Notes: generated by a model not told the origin, from the letters alone. A stretch of DNA of 64,000 bases from Moellerella wisconsensis ATCC 35017 (GCF_001294465.1 NZ_LGAA01000018.1:310001-374000), one strand, 5' to 3'; positions 10,558-21,968 are shown, counted from the stretch's first letter. Made by a program: numbers and translations.

Positions 10558-10744
10558 CGAAGCACCAGCATAATGGACTCTGCGAAACTACGGCTACGCC
10601 AATACAAAGTTACTCTAAGATATAAGGTTAAATAGGGCAGATTAAGCCCGTCCAATGCAATAATAGGGCTATCAATATAGAAAACAAGCGAGTAAAAATA
10701 GACAGGGTAAGTAATTCGATAGGAACAATATAGACACAATAAAA

Positions 10745-10767
10745 AGCCGGATGATTTTCACCCGGCT
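10745..10767 (-). terminator. rnb terminator
   Basis: On the minus strand AGCCGG and CCGGCT form a stem followed by TTTTTA (the A-tract at 10741-10745 on the plus strand). It lies 20 bases past the rnb stop codon. Confidence 0.85.
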
Positions 10768-10787
10768 AGAATATCGATAATCTGAAA

Positions 10788-12731
10788 TTAGTTGACAGGG
10801 CGCGCTACGATATTGCGAGTCTCCATACGGACCTCGGCAATACGTACATCAATAATATCATTCAGTTTATAGACGGGTTCACCCTTAATCAGAACGGCGC
10901 CGGTTTCTTGGCTGCATTGAATTTCATCGCGCGTTGAATGTAAGAACGTGGCGGGAATAAATGCTACAGCACCATTATCGACTAGGCGAATACGAACCCC
11001 TCCGCGTGTTATATCAATGATTTCCGCACTGAAAACCTGGTCAGTCCCAGCATATGGGCTAAGGAAGCGAGAATATAGCCAATCTCCAACATCTCGTTCC
11101 GCCATGCGATTAGCACGGCGACGCTCAGCTAAATGAAGCGATAACTCTTCTGACGGTTTCTCAGTGCTTGGTTTGCCGGCAATAATTGATTTTAATAAAC
11201 GGTGATTGACGATATCTGAATATTTACGGATGGGCGATGTCCATGTCGCGTAGGCATCAAAACCTAATCCGTAATGGGGCGCGGGTTCATTTTTGACTTC
11301 AGCAAATGTCTGGAACCGACGAACGCGGCTATCCAAAAATTGAGTCGGCTGACGGTCTAAAATGCGGCGAATTTTACGGAAGCCTTCGATAGATAGCAGT
11401 GACTCTGCGTCAGTTTCAATGCCATTATCTTTTAATGTTTGTACCACTTGTTCGATATTTAGTGGGTCAAAACCGGCATGCACATTAAACACGCCAAAGC
11501 CTAATTTATTTTTCAGCTCTGAGGCAGCGCATAGATTAGCGGTGATCATTGCTTCTTCTACAATTCGGTTAGCTGCACGGCGGTTTTCAGCGACGATATC
11601 AACTACCACGCCGTTATCATCGAGAATAAACCTAAAATCAGGGCGATCTTTAAACACTAAGGCATTATCCTGACGCCATTGACTACGGCGGGTAGACATC
11701 TCAAATAAGCGCTCAATTTGTTGCTCAACTTGAGGGTTTTCTGGCTGCCAAGTTCCTGTTTTTTCAATCCAATCAGATACCAAGTCATAGGCAAGCTTGG
11801 CTTTTGACTCAATCCATGCGGCAAAAAATTGAATATCATCAGCTAAAGTACCATCAGCTAAAATGGTGACTGAGCAGACGAGTGCAGGACGCCGTTCATT
11901 CGGACGCAACGAGCATAAATCATCTGACAATGCGCGGGGCAGCATCGGGATATTAAAGCCGGGTAAATAATTGGTATACGCCCGGGCAGCGGCAATTTTA
12001 TCTAATGGGCTGTCTTTAGCGATATAACTGGTGGGATCAGCAATGGCGATAAACAGTTTGAGATCACCGGCTTCTGTGCGTTCAACATATAACGCATCGT
12101 CCATATCTTCGGTGCTGGCGCTATCGATAGTGACAAAGAATAAATCGGTTAAGTCAATACGTTCTAGATCATTATCATCGCGTTCGCTGTCAACCATCTC
12201 AGGGGCAATACGCTCTAATTGATGGCGGCGTAATGTTACCCACCATGGAGCGTAGTGATCGTCAGCGTCAGTAATAAATTCAGTAATTTCAGCGTTAAAA
12301 GCTTTATCGCCTTTAAGCGGGTGACGGCGCATTTCAGCTACGGCCCAATCACCTTGCTTAAATTGATGATCTACGTCTTTGGCAGGGCGACAAAAAATAG
12401 CGTCGCGTAATAATGGATGGTCGGGAATAATGGACAGACGATTATCGTTTTCTTTCTTTTGAATTCTGCCGACAAATCGAGTTAAAAATGGCTCAACCAA
12501 CTCTTCTGGCTCGACGGATTCGCGGTCTTTATCAGTATGAATAGTTGCGATGATCCGGTCGCCATGCATGACTTTTTTCATTTGTGGCGGGGGGATAAAA
12601 TAACTTTTTTGTCCGTCAACCTCAAGAAAGCCAAAACCTTTTTCTGTACCTTTTACGATCCCTTCCGCTCTCGGCGTGGTCGCGTGAAGTTGCTGTTTAA
12701 GCTGTGCAAGCAGCGGATTATCTTGAAACAT
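10788..12731 (-). CDS. rnb: Exoribonuclease II
   Basis: The 647-residue enzyme degrades RNA 3' to 5' to nucleoside monophosphates. Order of domains: two N-terminal cold-shock domains ([19 protein letters not shown] at about 32-50), the RNB catalytic domain with the aspartate cluster D203, D209, D211 and D212 in [14 protein letters not shown], and a C-terminal S1 domain ([21 protein letters not shown]). These match E. coli RNase II (644). I use the ATG at 12731, where the product begins [10 protein letters not shown] as in E. coli; an ATG three codons earlier is also possible. A strong terminator follows. RNase II lacks the Cys-rich N-terminus of RNase R, which separates the two paralogues. 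Confidence 0.97.
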   Translation of the reverse strand: MFQDNPLLAQLKQQLHATTPRAEGIVKGTEKGFGFLEVDGQKSYFIPPPQMKKVMHGDRIIATIHTDKDRESVEPEELVEPFLTRFVGRIQKKENDNRLSIIPDHPLLRDAIFCRPAKDVDHQFKQGDWAVAEMRRHPLKGDKAFNAEITEFITDADDHYAPWWVTLRRHQLERIAPEMVDSERDDNDLERIDLTDLFFVTIDSASTEDMDDALYVERTEAGDLKLFIAIADPTSYIAKDSPLDKIAAARAYTNYLPGFNIPMLPRALSDDLCSLRPNERRPALVCSVTILADGTLADDIQFFAAWIESKAKLAYDLVSDWIEKTGTWQPENPQVEQQIERLFEMSTRRSQWRQDNALVFKDRPDFRFILDDNGVVVDIVAENRRAANRIVEEAMITANLCAASELKNKLGFGVFNVHAGFDPLNIEQVVQTLKDNGIETDAESLLSIEGFRKIRRILDRQPTQFLDSRVRRFQTFAEVKNEPAPHYGLGFDAYATWTSPIRKYSDIVNHRLLKSIIAGKPSTEKPSEELSLHLAERRRANRMAERDVGDWLYSRFLSPYAGTDQVFSAEIIDITRGGVRIRLVDNGAVAFIPATFLHSTRDEIQCSQETGAVLIKGEPVYKLNDIIDVRIAEVRMETRNIVARPVN

Positions 12732-12840
12732 ACTTACCATTTTTCGTGGAGTTTAAAATTTAACGCCCATTGTTACGCAAATCAAAGTTATCGGGCAAGT
12801 ATAATCTCGCCTGCGTGATAACTTTTGGGCCCGTATTGAG

Positions 12841-13482
12841 TTAATTTTCAGGATAAACTTTTTGTTTAAATTCGCATAAGTCTTCAATAATGCAAGAACC
12901 ACAGCGTGGTTTTCTGGCAATGCAGGTATAGCGACCATGCAAAATTAACCAATGATGGCAATCAACTTTGAATTCAGCGGGTACCACTTTTAGCAGTTTA
13001 TCTTCCACCTCAACGACATTTTTCCCGGGGGCAAAATTAGTGCGATTACAAACGCGGAAAATATGGGTATCGACAGCAATGGTTGGCCAACCGAAAGCGG
13101 TATTCAATACCACATTAGCAGTTTTCCGCCCAACGCCCGGCAATGCTTCTAGTGCGGCTCTATCTTCTGGAACTTCACCTTGATGTTTTTCGATTAACAT
13201 TTGGCAGGTTTTAATCACATTTTCAGCTTTGGTATTAAATAAACCAATGGTTTTAATGTACGGTTTTAAGCCATCAACGCCAAGTGCCAAGATTTTTTCT
13301 GGTGTGTTAGCTATCGGATACAGCTTGGCTGTGGCTTTGTTCACGCTGACATCGGTCGCTTGAGCTGACAATAACACCGAAATTAACAGCTCAAATGGGC
13401 TGTTAAAGTTTAATTCGGTGGTTGGGTGTGGGTCATTTGCCCGCAAACGGGTTAAAATTTCAATCCTTTTGGTCTTATTCAT
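12841..13482 (-). CDS. nth: Endonuclease III, DNA glycosylase/AP lyase
   Basis: The 213-residue base-excision repair enzyme removes oxidised pyrimidines. The helix-hairpin-helix LPGVGRKTANVV contains the catalytic K120, and D138 lies in VDTHIFRVCNR. C187, C194, C197 and C203 bind the [4Fe-4S] cluster. All positions equal those of E. coli Nth. It begins 60 bases after the rsxE stop codon with no obvious terminator between, so it is probably the last gene of the rsx operon, as in E. coli. Confidence 0.97.
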   Translation of the reverse strand: MNKTKRIEILTRLRANDPHPTTELNFNSPFELLISVLLSAQATDVSVNKATAKLYPIANTPEKILALGVDGLKPYIKTIGLFNTKAENVIKTCQMLIEKHQGEVPEDRAALEALPGVGRKTANVVLNTAFGWPTIAVDTHIFRVCNRTNFAPGKNVVEVEDKLLKVVPAEFKVDCHHWLILHGRYTCIARKPRCGSCIIEDLCEFKQKVYPEN

Positions 13483-13542
13483 AGCTCACAACATGTTGAT
13501 TTAGATAATAATGCCGGCCATGCACCATGCCGATAATCGGTG

Positions 13543-14280
13543 TTAATGGCTTGACTGTCCTTCTGAAGCGCGCTCGGTGGATAATTCTGTTTGAGGCTCA
13601 GCTTCTTGAGTTTTATTTTGGGTTAGCGACTTATGGGTCTGGCGCTGTTTCATTTTTTCATCAATTAAATATTTTAATGCCAGCATTAGTGCAAGACCAA
13701 TAAAGGCACCAGGAGGGAGCATGGCTAAAAGGAATGGCGAATCGAGATGAATAATTTCAATTCTCAGTACTTTAGCCCAAGAGCCAAGTAATAAATCCGC
13801 GCCATCAAACAGCGTACCATTACCAAGAATTTCACGCATGGCTCCTAATACCAGCAAGGCAGCGGTTGCCCCTAGTCCCATCGCAAGGCCATCCATCGCT
13901 GATTGATAGACTGGATTTTTGGCAGCAAAGGCTTCAGCACGACCAATCACGATACAGTTGGTGACAATTAGTGGAATAAAAATCCCCAATGATTGATACA
14001 ACCCAAAAGCATAGGCATTGATCAGCATTTGTACCGCGCTAACTACTGAGGCGATAATCATTACATAAATGGGGATACGAATTTCTGAAGGCACCCAACG
14101 ACGAAAGGCCGATACCGCAACATTAGTACAGACTAACACTAAAGTGGTTGCTAAACCGAGACCTAATGCATTGGTGGCGGTTGATGAAACGGCCAATAAT
14201 GGGCATAAACCCAGTAATTGAACCAGCGCAGAGTTATTTTTCCACAGCCCTTGAGCAAATAATTCTTTAGTCTGATTCAT
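13543..14280 (-). CDS. rsxE: RsxE/RnfE, membrane subunit of the Rsx (Rnf) complex
   Basis: Polytopic inner-membrane subunit of the Rnf-type ion-translocating electron-transport complex, which in E. coli keeps SoxR reduced. The core [20 protein letters not shown] and the later [16 protein letters not shown] are the NqrD/RnfE signatures. I use the ATG at 14280 (245 residues, ribosome site AGAGGA just upstream); a GTG at 14298 would add six unmatched residues and overlap rsxG. The C-terminal Gln/Glu/Thr-rich tail is longer than in E. coli (231). It follows the rsxG stop by two bases. Confidence 0.96.
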   Translation of the reverse strand: MNQTKELFAQGLWKNNSALVQLLGLCPLLAVSSTATNALGLGLATTLVLVCTNVAVSAFRRWVPSEIRIPIYVMIIASVVSAVQMLINAYAFGLYQSLGIFIPLIVTNCIVIGRAEAFAAKNPVYQSAMDGLAMGLGATAALLVLGAMREILGNGTLFDGADLLLGSWAKVLRIEIIHLDSPFLLAMLPPGAFIGLALMLALKYLIDEKMKQRQTHKSLTQNKTQEAEPQTELSTERASEGQSSH

Positions 14281-14282
14281 TA

Positions 14283-14912
14283 TTATTCCTCTCCACACAC
14301 AGGATAATCGGCCAGATTATCGGTAACATTTTGCATAAATAAAGCGGTTCTTTTTGTAGCATTGACCACAGCTCGTGGTGTGATGGTTGCTCCAGTAAAT
14401 TGATCGAACTCTCCACCATCTTTTTTTACTGCCCAAGGTGATAGATTATCAGCATCAATTTTTTTACCACTAAAATGGGTGATCCAGTCGGAAATCCGAG
14501 TTTCAATTTTATCACCTAACCCTGGCGTTTCATGATGTTCAGTAACCCGAGCCCCCAAAACGTTACCGTTAAAATCACTGCCAACAATTAAGTTGATAGC
14601 GCCTGAATAGCCATCAGGTGCCGTAGATTCTAACGCCGCCGCGACAGGAGTACCTTGTTTGCGCGCGATATATAAGCGGTGCGGTTGTGCAGTCCCCAGG
14701 GCCTCGGGTGCAGTGACTAAATAACATTCTTGGCTAAACTGATTATCGTACATTTGTGGAGGAACCACTTGGTCCAATAATTTTTTTTGCTCAATTTGGG
14801 CTTGTTCCGCAATAATATGTTTAGTCAAGGTATAAACCGCTGCACTTAATCCGGTGGTTCCAGCGGCAAACAGTGCCAAAGTAATCGCATGGCGTCGCAT
14901 AGTTGTTAACAT
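14283..14912 (-). CDS. rsxG: RsxG/RnfG, FMN-bearing subunit
   Basis: The 209-residue protein has one N-terminal membrane helix (about residues 8-30) and a periplasmic FMN-binding domain. The covalent flavin motif FTGATIT ends the domain; by family rule T176 carries FMN through a phosphoester bond made by Apb[12 protein letters not shown] is the other conserved FMN-domain stretch. It passes electrons within the Rnf complex. The gene sits between rsxD (9-base gap) and rsxE in the standard order. Confidence 0.96.
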   Translation of the reverse strand: MLTTMRRHAITLALFAAGTTGLSAAVYTLTKHIIAEQAQIEQKKLLDQVVPPQMYDNQFSQECYLVTAPEALGTAQPHRLYIARKQGTPVAAALESTAPDGYSGAINLIVGSDFNGNVLGARVTEHHETPGLGDKIETRISDWITHFSGKKIDADNLSPWAVKKDGGEFDQFTGATITPRAVVNATKRTALFMQNVTDNLADYPVCGEE

Positions 14913-14921
14913 CTGTTTTCC

Positions 14922-16001
14922 TTATTTATGCCCGTATGCTCGTGGTTGCGTATAATTATCGATTAATGGTACCGCGATATTTGCCAATAATACCGCAAAT
15001 GCAACAGCATCTGGGTAGCCGCCATAGACTCGAATAATCCATACTAATAACCCAACCAGCCCGCCATAAATTAATCTTCCGCGAGGTGTTGTTGATGCCG
15101 TCACTGGGTCGGTGGCAATAAAGAATGCACCAAGCATCGTTGCGCCAGACAGTAATTGGAATAGTGGCGGAGCATAATGGCCATCATCAACTAACCAGCT
15201 GATGGTAGAACAAATCGCGAGTACCGCTAAGAATGAAACGGGGATTTGCCAATTGATCACCTTGCGATTAAGCATGATTAATCCGCCAAATAAATAACCG
15301 ATATTTACCCATTGCCAACCAATGCCGGCTAATGAGCCTTGTAATATGGGTTGCGCTAAGACTTCGTCAATGGCATGGGTTAATAAGCCGGTTTTAAAGC
15401 TGTCGAGCGGCGTAGCTTGGCTCATGCCATCAATTCCTAAGCGTAGCTGCTCTAATGTAGATCCTCCAGGTGTATGCCCGGTGAGAATAATCATTAGGCT
15501 ATCCCAAGCTGAGGTAGGGATATTTTGTAACGCATCCGGCGGTAGCCAACTGGTCATTTGTACGGGGAATGAAATGAGCAGTACGACATAGCCGACCATG
15601 GCGGGATTGAACGGATTTTGACCTAATCCACCATACAGATGCTTGGCTATAATTATGGCAAATACAGTACCAATAACAATTAACCACCAAGGTGCTAAAG
15701 GCGGCAAACTAACGCCTAATAATAGTGCGGTCACTAATGCCGAGTTATCTTTGAGCGCGGTGCTTATGCTACGTGTGCGTAATTTTACCGCGATAGACTC
15801 GGTAATAATGGCGGTTAGCATGGCTAAAATTAACTGGTATAAAGTACCAATTCCGAAAAAATAAAGCTGCGCGGCAATACCGGGAATAGCAGCAATAATT
15901 ACCCACAGCATAATTAGTTGGGTATTATGTTGGTCGTGAGTAAACGGCGAGCTAGCGATTTTTAAACGACGACTTTGTTGATTTATGGGTCTAAATTTCA
16001 T
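14922..16001 (-). CDS. rsxD: RsxD/RnfD, FMN-bearing membrane subunit
   Basis: The 359-residue polytopic protein belongs to the NqrB/RnfD family. It shows [16 protein letters not shown] near residues 120-135, the flavinylation region GMSQATPLD with candidate FMN-carrying T197, and the late motif [15 protein letters not shown]. Length equals the family norm (about 350). In the Rnf complex it forms much of the ion-conducting membrane core together with RsxA and RsxE. It starts 10 bases after the rsxC stop codon. Confidence 0.96.
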   Translation of the reverse strand: MKFRPINQQSRRLKIASSPFTHDQHNTQLIMLWVIIAAIPGIAAQLYFFGIGTLYQLILAMLTAIITESIAVKLRTRSISTALKDNSALVTALLLGVSLPPLAPWWLIVIGTVFAIIIAKHLYGGLGQNPFNPAMVGYVVLLISFPVQMTSWLPPDALQNIPTSAWDSLMIILTGHTPGGSTLEQLRLGIDGMSQATPLDSFKTGLLTHAIDEVLAQPILQGSLAGIGWQWVNIGYLFGGLIMLNRKVINWQIPVSFLAVLAICSTISWLVDDGHYAPPLFQLLSGATMLGAFFIATDPVTASTTPRGRLIYGGLVGLLVWIIRVYGGYPDAVAFAVLLANIAVPLIDNYTQPRAYGHK

Positions 16002-16011
16002 ATTTTTTTCG

Positions 16012-18942
16012 CTATTCTATCGATGTTTCTTCATGTTTTTGCATTTCACGCTTTGCTTTTACGCGAGCAATTGCCGCAGCAACTGCTATTTTACGTGGAT
16101 CAGTTTCGTCTTCGATGGGCTCATCGGCAGCCGGCGATAATTGATTATCTATTTCCATTTGTAAACTTGGCGTATCAATCTCAATCGTGCTGGCTTGTGC
16201 GGCTTTTTTGGCTTTCACTCGAGCAATCGCAGCGGCTACAGCGGCTTTGCGTGGGTCAGTTTCAACCCCGGCTTCCGTTGCAGCTTCAGGTGCTGTGGTT
16301 GCAGACGCTGTTGTAGAAGCTGTTGTAGAAGCTGTTGTTTCGGCAGCTACTGTTTCGGCAGCCTCCGCCGAGAGATCAGCACCAGCTTGTGCGGCTTTTT
16401 TGGCTTTCACTCGAGCAATCGCAGCGGCTACAGCGGCTTTGCGCGGATCAGTTTCAACCCCGGCTTCCGTTGCAGCTTCAGGCGCTGTGGTTGCAGACGC
16501 TGTTGTAGAAGCTGTTGTTTCGGCAGCCACTGTTTCGGTAGCTACTGTTTCGGCAGCCTCCGCCGAGAGATCAGCACCAGCTTGTGCGGCTTTTTTGGCT
16601 TTAGCACGAGCAATCGCAGCGGCTACAGCGGCTTTGCGTGGGTCAGTTTCGGCCCCGGCTTCCGTTGCAGCTTCAGGTGCTGTGGTTGCAGACGCTGTTG
16701 TAGAAGCTGTTGTTTCGGCAGCTACTGTTTCGGCAGCTACTGTTTCGGTAGCTACTGTTTCGGCAGCCTCCGCCGAGAGATCAGCACCAGCTTGTGCGGC
16801 TTTTTTGGCTTTCACTCGAGCAATCGCAGCGGCTACAGCAGCTTTGCGCGGATCAGTTTCGGTCCCGGCTTCCGTTACAGCTTTAGGCGCTGTGGTTGCA
16901 GACGCTGTTGTAGAAGCTGTAGTTTCGGTAGCTACTGTTTCGGTAGCTACTGTTTCGGCAGCCTCCGCCGAGAGATCAGCACCAGCTTGTGCGGCTTTTT
17001 TGGCTTTAGCACGAGCAATCGCAGCGGCTACAGCGGCTTTGCGCGGATCAGTTTCGGCTCCGGCTTCCGTTGCAGCTTCAGGTGCTGTGGTTGCAGACGC
17101 TGTTGTAGAAGCTTTTGTTTCGGTAGCTACTGTTTCGGTAGCTACTGTTTCGGCAGCCTCCGCCGAGAGATCAGCACCAGCTTGTGCGGCTTTTTTGGCT
17201 TTAGCTCGAGCAATCGCAGCGGCTACAGCAGCTTTGCGTGGATCAGTTTCAGCCACGGCTTCTGCTGTGGCGGTTGGTAGCTCAGTAGACGTGGATAATG
17301 ACTCAGCGGCTTTTTTCTCGGCTTGGCGTGCGCGTGCTTGTGCTTTTCGTGCTTCACGAGCGGCAATCACTGCGCTGTTATCTGGAGCCTGGGTCGGATC
17401 GACAGTAATGCTTTCGGCGGCAGACTGCTGTTTTGCTTTTACACGAGCTAAAGCTGCATTAACCGCACTTTTATCATCGCTATCTGGTTGCACGGCGGCT
17501 TTTCTATGTCGAGCTTCACGCGCTTCTTTTTCTCTTTCCATACGGATTTGTTTAGCTTCAAATCGCAGTTTAGCCTCGTTAGCACGTCGTTCTTCTTGGG
17601 CTATCTCTTTGATTTCTGCTTTTTCTTGGCGGTAATATTGCACCAAAGGAATATTGCTCGGGCATACATAGGCGCAAGCGCCACATTCAATGCAGTCAAA
17701 TAAATGATGCTTTTGTGCTTTATCGTGCTCTTTGCCTTGGCTAAACCAATATAGTTGCTGTGGCAGTAAACCAGCAGGACAAGCTTCGACACAGAGCCCA
17801 CAGCGAATGCAGGCTTCTTCTTGTGCTTTAAGCCCCATTTCTTCTGCGGTAGGCACTAACAGGCAGTTGCTGATTTTTACGATAGGCACACTGAGGTCGG
17901 GCAGGGTAAAGCCCATTAATGGCCCCCCCATAATCACCATTTGTTGATCTTGTGGTTGAAAACCCGCTTGTTGCAATAGATATTGTACGGGTGTACCTAA
18001 ACGCGCCCAAAAGTTTCCCGGTTGCTGTATAGCTTCACCCGTCACAGTTACCACGCGCTCGATTAAAGGGTGTCCGTCAATAATTGCGCGTTTAATGGCA
18101 ACCGCCGTGCCGACATTTTGCATTAATACGCCAATTTGAGATGAACGCGCGCCAGAGGGTACTTCTTTGCCAGTTAAAATTTTAGTTAATTGTTTAGCTC
18201 CCCCCGAAGGGTATTTGGTGGGGATCACCCGAATATGGATCAGTGGGTCGTGTTGCGTTAGTGCCTTTTTTAAGGCGCGAATGGCTTCGGGTTTATTATC
18301 TTCAATGCCTATTAACACTTGTTCAGGGTTAAGCAAATGGATCAAAATTCGGCAGCCTTCAATAACTTCATCGGCATGCTCTTGCATTAAGCGATCATCG
18401 GCCGTGATGTAAGGCTCGCATTCTGCGGCATTAATAATTAGTGTTTTAATCGCTTGCCCTGCGCCAGCTAATTTTGCTGCCGTTGGGAATCCCGCACCGC
18501 CAAGGCCGGCAATGCCTGCTTGTTCGATATGGAATAATAGCTCGGAAGCCGTCAGCTGAGTATATTCAGGATGTGGATGTAGTTCACCCCATTGGTCTTT
18601 ACCGTCGGTGGTAATAATTACACACAGCTCAGCTAATCCGGAAGGATGCGCAGTAACGCGTGGCTCAATAGCACTGACAATCCCGGAGGAAGACGCGTGT
18701 ACCGGGACGGTTCTGCCAATCCCTTTGGTTAACGGTTGGCCTTTAAATACATAATCGCCAACCTTAACTAATAATTCACCCTCAGGGCCTAAATGCTGCT
18801 GTAATGGAATAATCAATTGCGCAGGTACCGCGGCGATACGCATGGGGGTTTGGCTGGATTGTAATTTCATTTCAGGTGGGTGAATACCACCATCAAAATC
18901 CCAAATATTGTCTTTTTTCAACCAGTTAAATAAATTAAACAT
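16012..18942 (-). CDS. rsxC: RsxC/RnfC, NADH-binding Fe-S subunit with expanded repeat tail
   Basis: The 976-residue subunit is far longer than E. coli RsxC (740). The N-terminal 450 residues are normal: [13 protein letters not shown], the flavin/NADH-binding [13 protein letters not shown], then two ferredoxin clusters [12 protein letters not shown] and [12 protein letters not shown]. The rest is a lysine/alanine-rich tail with seven copies of ETDPRK(A/I)AVAAAIAR. Five full units of 64-70 residues, almost identical to each other, also carry [14 protein letters not shown] and a Thr/Ala linker. The ATG at 18942 overlaps the end of rsxB and has AGGGTGA upstream; a GTG at 18951 is an alternative. 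Growth of the tail by unequal recombination is inferred from the in-frame DNA periodicity. Confidence 0.95.
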   Translation of the reverse strand: MFNLFNWLKKDNIWDFDGGIHPPEMKLQSSQTPMRIAAVPAQLIIPLQQHLGPEGELLVKVGDYVFKGQPLTKGIGRTVPVHASSSGIVSAIEPRVTAHPSGLAELCVIITTDGKDQWGELHPHPEYTQLTASELLFHIEQAGIAGLGGAGFPTAAKLAGAGQAIKTLIINAAECEPYITADDRLMQEHADEVIEGCRILIHLLNPEQVLIGIEDNKPEAIRALKKALTQHDPLIHIRVIPTKYPSGGAKQLTKILTGKEVPSGARSSQIGVLMQNVGTAVAIKRAIIDGHPLIERVVTVTGEAIQQPGNFWARLGTPVQYLLQQAGFQPQDQQMVIMGGPLMGFTLPDLSVPIVKISNCLLVPTAEEMGLKAQEEACIRCGLCVEACPAGLLPQQLYWFSQGKEHDKAQKHHLFDCIECGACAYVCPSNIPLVQYYRQEKAEIKEIAQEERRANEAKLRFEAKQIRMEREKEAREARHRKAAVQPDSDDKSAVNAALARVKAKQQSAAESITVDPTQAPDNSAVIAAREARKAQARARQAEKKAAESLSTSTELPTATAEAVAETDPRKAAVAAAIARAKAKKAAQAGADLSAEAAETVATETVATETKASTTASATTAPEAATEAGAETDPRKAAVAAAIARAKAKKAAQAGADLSAEAAETVATETVATETTASTTASATTAPKAVTEAGTETDPRKAAVAAAIARVKAKKAAQAGADLSAEAAETVATETVAAETVAAETTASTTASATTAPEAATEAGAETDPRKAAVAAAIARAKAKKAAQAGADLSAEAAETVATETVAAETTASTTASATTAPEAATEAGVETDPRKAAVAAAIARVKAKKAAQAGADLSAEAAETVAAETTASTTASTTASATTAPEAATEAGVETDPRKAAVAAAIARVKAKKAAQASTIEIDTPSLQMEIDNQLSPAADEPIEDETDPRKIAVAAAIARVKAKREMQKHEETSIE
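16193..17270. repeat. In-frame 192-210 bp tandem repeats inside rsxC
   Basis: The marker GGCTTTTTTGGCTTT recurs at 16201, 16393, 16588, 16798, 16993 and 17188, giving spacings of 192, 195, 210, 195 and 195, all multiples of three. Units differ mainly in the number of a 15-base GTAGCTACTGTTTCG-type sub-repeat encoding [10 protein letters not shown]. High identity between units implies recent duplication or ongoing homogenisation. Confidence 0.95.
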
Positions 18943-19552
18943 GCGATTCACCCTGAGTCGATCCCTTCGGAGTGATAGGAGTTGTTGGTAATGTAATATT
19001 TTTAACCGGAATCGAATTTAAATCCCATTTCCAGTTAGAGGTGGATGTTTTGATTGGAACTAATTCAATGCAGTCTGTTGGGCAGGGGGCCACACACAGA
19101 TCGCAGCCAGTACACAGATCTTCAATCACTGTATGCATGGCTCGCGTTGCACCAATAATTGCATCTACCGGGCAAGCTTGAATGCATTTGGTACAACCAA
19201 TACAGTTCTCTTCATCAATAATTGCCACTTTGCGCTGAGGATTTAATACGGCTTCATCGCCTTCTAGTGGCTGCGGGTCTACATTTAGTAGCTCCGCAAT
19301 TTTCAACATCGCTTGCTCGCCACCAGGAGCGCAACGATTGATCATTTCACCATTATTGGCTACCGCATTTGCGTAAGGTTTGCAGCCAGGATAACCACAT
19401 TGACCACATTGGCTTTGTGGTAGAATATGATCGATTTGTTCGACAATCGGGTCTTCTTCGACTTTAAAACGCAGAGATGCGTAACCTAAAATAAGGCCAA
19501 ATATCAGCCCAAATGCGGCTAATATGCCAATAGCAATCCATAACGATATCAT
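18935..19552 (-). CDS. rsxB: RsxB/RnfB, ferredoxin-type Fe-S subunit
   Basis: The 205-residue subunit has an N-terminal membrane helix (about 4-25), a 4Fe-4S domain with CGQCGYPGC, and two ferredoxin clusters, [12 protein letters not shown] and [12 protein letters not shown]. It relays electrons in the Rnf complex. Its ATG shares one base with the rsxA stop (TAATG), and its last codons overlap the rsxC start, so translation of A, B and C is probably coupled. Length is close to E. coli RsxB (192). Confidence 0.97.
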   Translation of the reverse strand: MISLWIAIGILAAFGLIFGLILGYASLRFKVEEDPIVEQIDHILPQSQCGQCGYPGCKPYANAVANNGEMINRCAPGGEQAMLKIAELLNVDPQPLEGDEAVLNPQRKVAIIDEENCIGCTKCIQACPVDAIIGATRAMHTVIEDLCTGCDLCVAPCPTDCIELVPIKTSTSNWKWDLNSIPVKNITLPTTPITPKGSTQGESHV

Positions 19553-20133
19553 TAGAATTTCACCAAACCACTAAAGCCCATGAAGGCCAAAGACATTAAA
19601 CCCGCGGTAACTAACGCAATTGATGAGCCCCGAAATGGCGCGGGTACATCGGCGACTGCCAGTCGTTCGCGTATTGCAGCAAATAGCACCATGACTAATG
19701 AAAAACCAACCGCGGCACCAAAACCATAGACTGCCGATTGTAAAAAGTTATGGGATTGATTGATATTAAGTAGTGCAACCCCTAAAACCGCGCAGTTAGT
19801 GGTGATTAGCGGTAAAAAGATACCTAATAAGCGATATAAGGTCGGGCTAGTTTTACGTACGACCATCTCGGTGAATTGGACCACCACCGCGATCACTAAA
19901 ATGAAACTTAATGTCCGCAGATAAATGAGATCTAAAGGGATCAGAATAAAGGTGTCCATCAACCACGAGGTGATAGACGCAAGGGTCATTACAAAGGTGG
20001 TTGCAAAGCCCATTCCAATGGCGGTTTCGAGTTTTTTTGAGACGCCCATAAACGGGCATAAGCCAAGGAACTTAACTAACACAAAGTTGTTAACTAAAAC
20101 GGTCCCGATAAATAAAAGCAGATAATCAGTCAT
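19552..20133 (-). CDS. rsxA: RsxA/RnfA, membrane subunit
   Basis: The 193-residue polytopic protein is the NqrE/RnfA paralogue of RsxE with inverted topology. [18 protein letters not shown] and [14 protein letters not shown] are the family signatures, including the cysteines that bind an intramembrane iron centre in solved Rnf/Nqr structures. It is the first gene of rsxABCDGE-nth. The spacer up to ydgK (93 bases) could hold an rsx promoter. Confidence 0.97.
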   Translation of the reverse strand: MTDYLLLFIGTVLVNNFVLVKFLGLCPFMGVSKKLETAIGMGFATTFVMTLASITSWLMDTFILIPLDLIYLRTLSFILVIAVVVQFTEMVVRKTSPTLYRLLGIFLPLITTNCAVLGVALLNINQSHNFLQSAVYGFGAAVGFSLVMVLFAAIRERLAVADVPAPFRGSSIALVTAGLMSLAFMGFSGLVKF

Positions 20134-20226
20134 TGCATTGCCTGAAACGTGTTGATAAAAAACGAAAAAGAATTAGCGAATTATTAAAAATAACCCGGCT
20201 ATAATAACAAGCAATTTTAGCGTGGC

Positions 20227-20667
20227 TTATCGATCTTGTGTGAAAGTCATTTTTACGCGGTATGAACGTTTCATATAGGGCACAAATAACGATGCGGCAA
20301 ATAATGGCCATAATAGCACTTTTAGCGCCATAGTATCGTCAATCGGTGAAAATGCGAAGGTTTTCAGTCCGAGAACTAATGAAATCATGAGCCAAATTAT
20401 GAACATACGTGGGAATTTGCGTGCTCGAAAAAACATCAATTTAATCACGTGAGCAGTAAAAAGACCCATTAATAACGTCGTTGCTAAAGATAAATACCAG
20501 CTAAGTGGTAGAAAGCTAGGCCATGCTCCATAAGCTGAATATAAATCAAAAAATTTTAAAATATACAATATAAACATGCCGCAAGCAGCAACAAACATAA
20601 CAACTAGATAGGTCGCTGGCGCTAATAGCCAACCATTAATATGCTGGTAATCATTTAAAGGTTTCAT
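20227..20667 (-). CDS. ydgK: DUF2569 membrane protein YdgK
   Basis: A four-helix membrane protein of about 146 residues with the DUF2569 start INGWLLAPATYLVV. Hydrophobic segments lie near residues 14-38, 55-78, 88-106 and 118-134. E. coli ydgK is likewise immediately upstream of rsxA, which supports the name. I chose the ATG at 20667; a TTG at 20679 is in frame. Function is unknown; the recurring link to rsx suggests, but does not show, a role around the Rsx complex. Confidence 0.88.
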   Translation of the reverse strand: MKPLNDYQHINGWLLAPATYLVVMFVAACGMFILYILKFFDLYSAYGAWPSFLPLSWYLSLATTLLMGLFTAHVIKLMFFRARKFPRMFIIWLMISLVLGLKTFAFSPIDDTMALKVLLWPLFAASLFVPYMKRSYRVKMTFTQDR

Positions 20668-20841
20668 TATAGATATCAACTCAATGACGGGAAATAGCGC
20701 TATCTTAACATGTCGCTAAGGGATAGAGCTATTTTAGTTTAGTTTGCTAATCAGCAAACACTAGTGGTACTTTCTTCTCTAGCTAATTAATATTAATGAT
20801 TAATTTAAAATCTATCATCTGACCGAGATAAAGAGGTAATT

Positions 20842-21882
20842 ATGACTAAACCAATTAAAGTTGGATTAGTAGGGTATGGGTATGCAAGTAAGACATTTCA
20901 CGCACCTTTTATTGTGGCTTTAGATCAGTTTGAACTCACCGCTGTCTCAAGCAGCAATCCGGCAAAAGTTAGTGCGGATTTGCCCGATGTTACCGTAGTT
21001 TCCTCGCCAGAAGCCTTATTTAATAATCCCGATATCGAACTTATTATCATCCCTACGCCTAATAATACTCACTATTTATTAGCACAAGAGGCTTTGGCAG
21101 CAGGTAAGCATGTCGTGGTCGATAAGCCATTTACTGTAACAGTAGATGAAGCTGAGGCGCTGAAGAATCAAGCGGAAAATGCTGGTTTATTGCTATCGGT
21201 TTATCATAATCGTCGCTTTGACGCAGGGTTTTTAACGTTGAAAAAACTGTTGGATCAGCAGATCCTCGGCGATATTAAATATTATAGCTCACATTTTGAT
21301 AGATATCGCCCGGCAGTGCGTCAACGCTGGCGCGAATCGGCTGTCGCCGGCGGTGGGATTTGGTACGATTTAGGCCCGCACTTGTTAGATCAAATGTTGC
21401 AGTTTTTTGGTAAGCCGCAATCGATCACCGCCGATCTGGCTGAGATCAGGCCGGGAGCAGAAGCGGTAGATTACTTTCATGTGATGCTTAATTATGCTGA
21501 TAAAAAGGTGGTTCTGCATGCGACAACAGTGGCTGCTGCTGAATCGCCTGTTTATACTGTGCATGGAATGCTGGGCAGTTATGTTAAATATGGCTTGGAT
21601 ACCCAAGAAGATTTATTAAAAACGGGGCATTATCCAGTCGGCGATAATTGGGGTGTGGATCCACGTGCAGGAATTGTGACGCTGTCACAGGGTGATCAAT
21701 TAGTTGAACAGCCGTGGCCGAATGAAAAAGGCAATTATGGTGGCTTTTATACGGCGATTTACCAAGCTATCCGCGAAGGAGAAGCTAATCCTGTTACACC
21801 TGAGCAAGCAATTATGGTCATGAAGTTAATCGAAGCCGGTGTTAAATCGGCAAAACAGCAGCAAACTATTGTTCTGGAATAA
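20842..21882 (+). CDS. ydgJ: Gfo/Idh/MocA-family oxidoreductase YdgJ
   Basis: The 346-residue enzyme has an N-terminal NAD(P)-binding Rossmann fold (KVGLVGYGYASKTFHAPF, a GxGxxxxxxH variant), the EALAAGKHVVVDKP motif carrying the family's catalytic lysine in KP, and a C-terminal domain with YHNRRFD and WYDLGPHLLDQ. It matches E. coli YdgJ, which also neighbours ydgK/rsx and add. The substrate is not established. The ribosome site AAGAGGTAA precedes the ATG. A matS site is embedded in the coding sequence at 21676. Confidence 0.93.
   Translation: MTKPIKVGLVGYGYASKTFHAPFIVALDQFELTAVSSSNPAKVSADLPDVTVVSSPEALFNNPDIELIIIPTPNNTHYLLAQEALAAGKHVVVDKPFTVTVDEAEALKNQAENAGLLLSVYHNRRFDAGFLTLKKLLDQQILGDIKYYSSHFDRYRPAVRQRWRESAVAGGGIWYDLGPHLLDQMLQFFGKPQSITADLAEIRPGAEAVDYFHVMLNYADKKVVLHATTVAAAESPVYTVHGMLGSYVKYGLDTQEDLLKTGHYPVGDNWGVDPRAGIVTLSQGDQLVEQPWPNEKGNYGGFYTAIYQAIREGEANPVTPEQAIMVMKLIEAGVKSAKQQQTIVLE
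21676..21688. promoter_or_regulatory. matS site 2 (MatP binding), inside ydgJ
   Basis: GTGACGCTGTCAC matches GTGACRNYGTCAC exactly and is extended by one flanking T/A pair. It lies within the ydgJ coding sequence (codons for VTLSQ). Confidence 0.85.
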
Positions 21883-21968
21883 CAATTTTAGAACAACTAT
21901 TTTAGAACAACTATTGAAGAATAATTCCTTTAAATGGAACAGGTTGGAATGGTAGTTTTTATTTAATC

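Larger units (their letters stand above)
10395..10787. other. Spacer between osmB and rnb, with repeats and terminator
   Basis: No gene is supported here. The spacer holds the osmB promoter side, four 13-bp tandem repeats at 10506-10557 and the rnb terminator. E. coli has yciT and gmr between osmB and rnb; these are absent here. Confidence 0.6.

Noticed and set aside
10542-10739. 65-residue leftward frame between osmB and rnb
   Set aside because: It overlaps the 13-bp repeats, has no ribosome site and no recognisable sequence.
16187-17635. Long rightward open frames (482 and 361 residues) opposite rsxC
   Set aside because: They are antisense products of the GC-richer repeats. Their translations are low-complexity Ala/Ser or Cys/Phe/Gly runs, and the opposite strand encodes the conserved RsxC.
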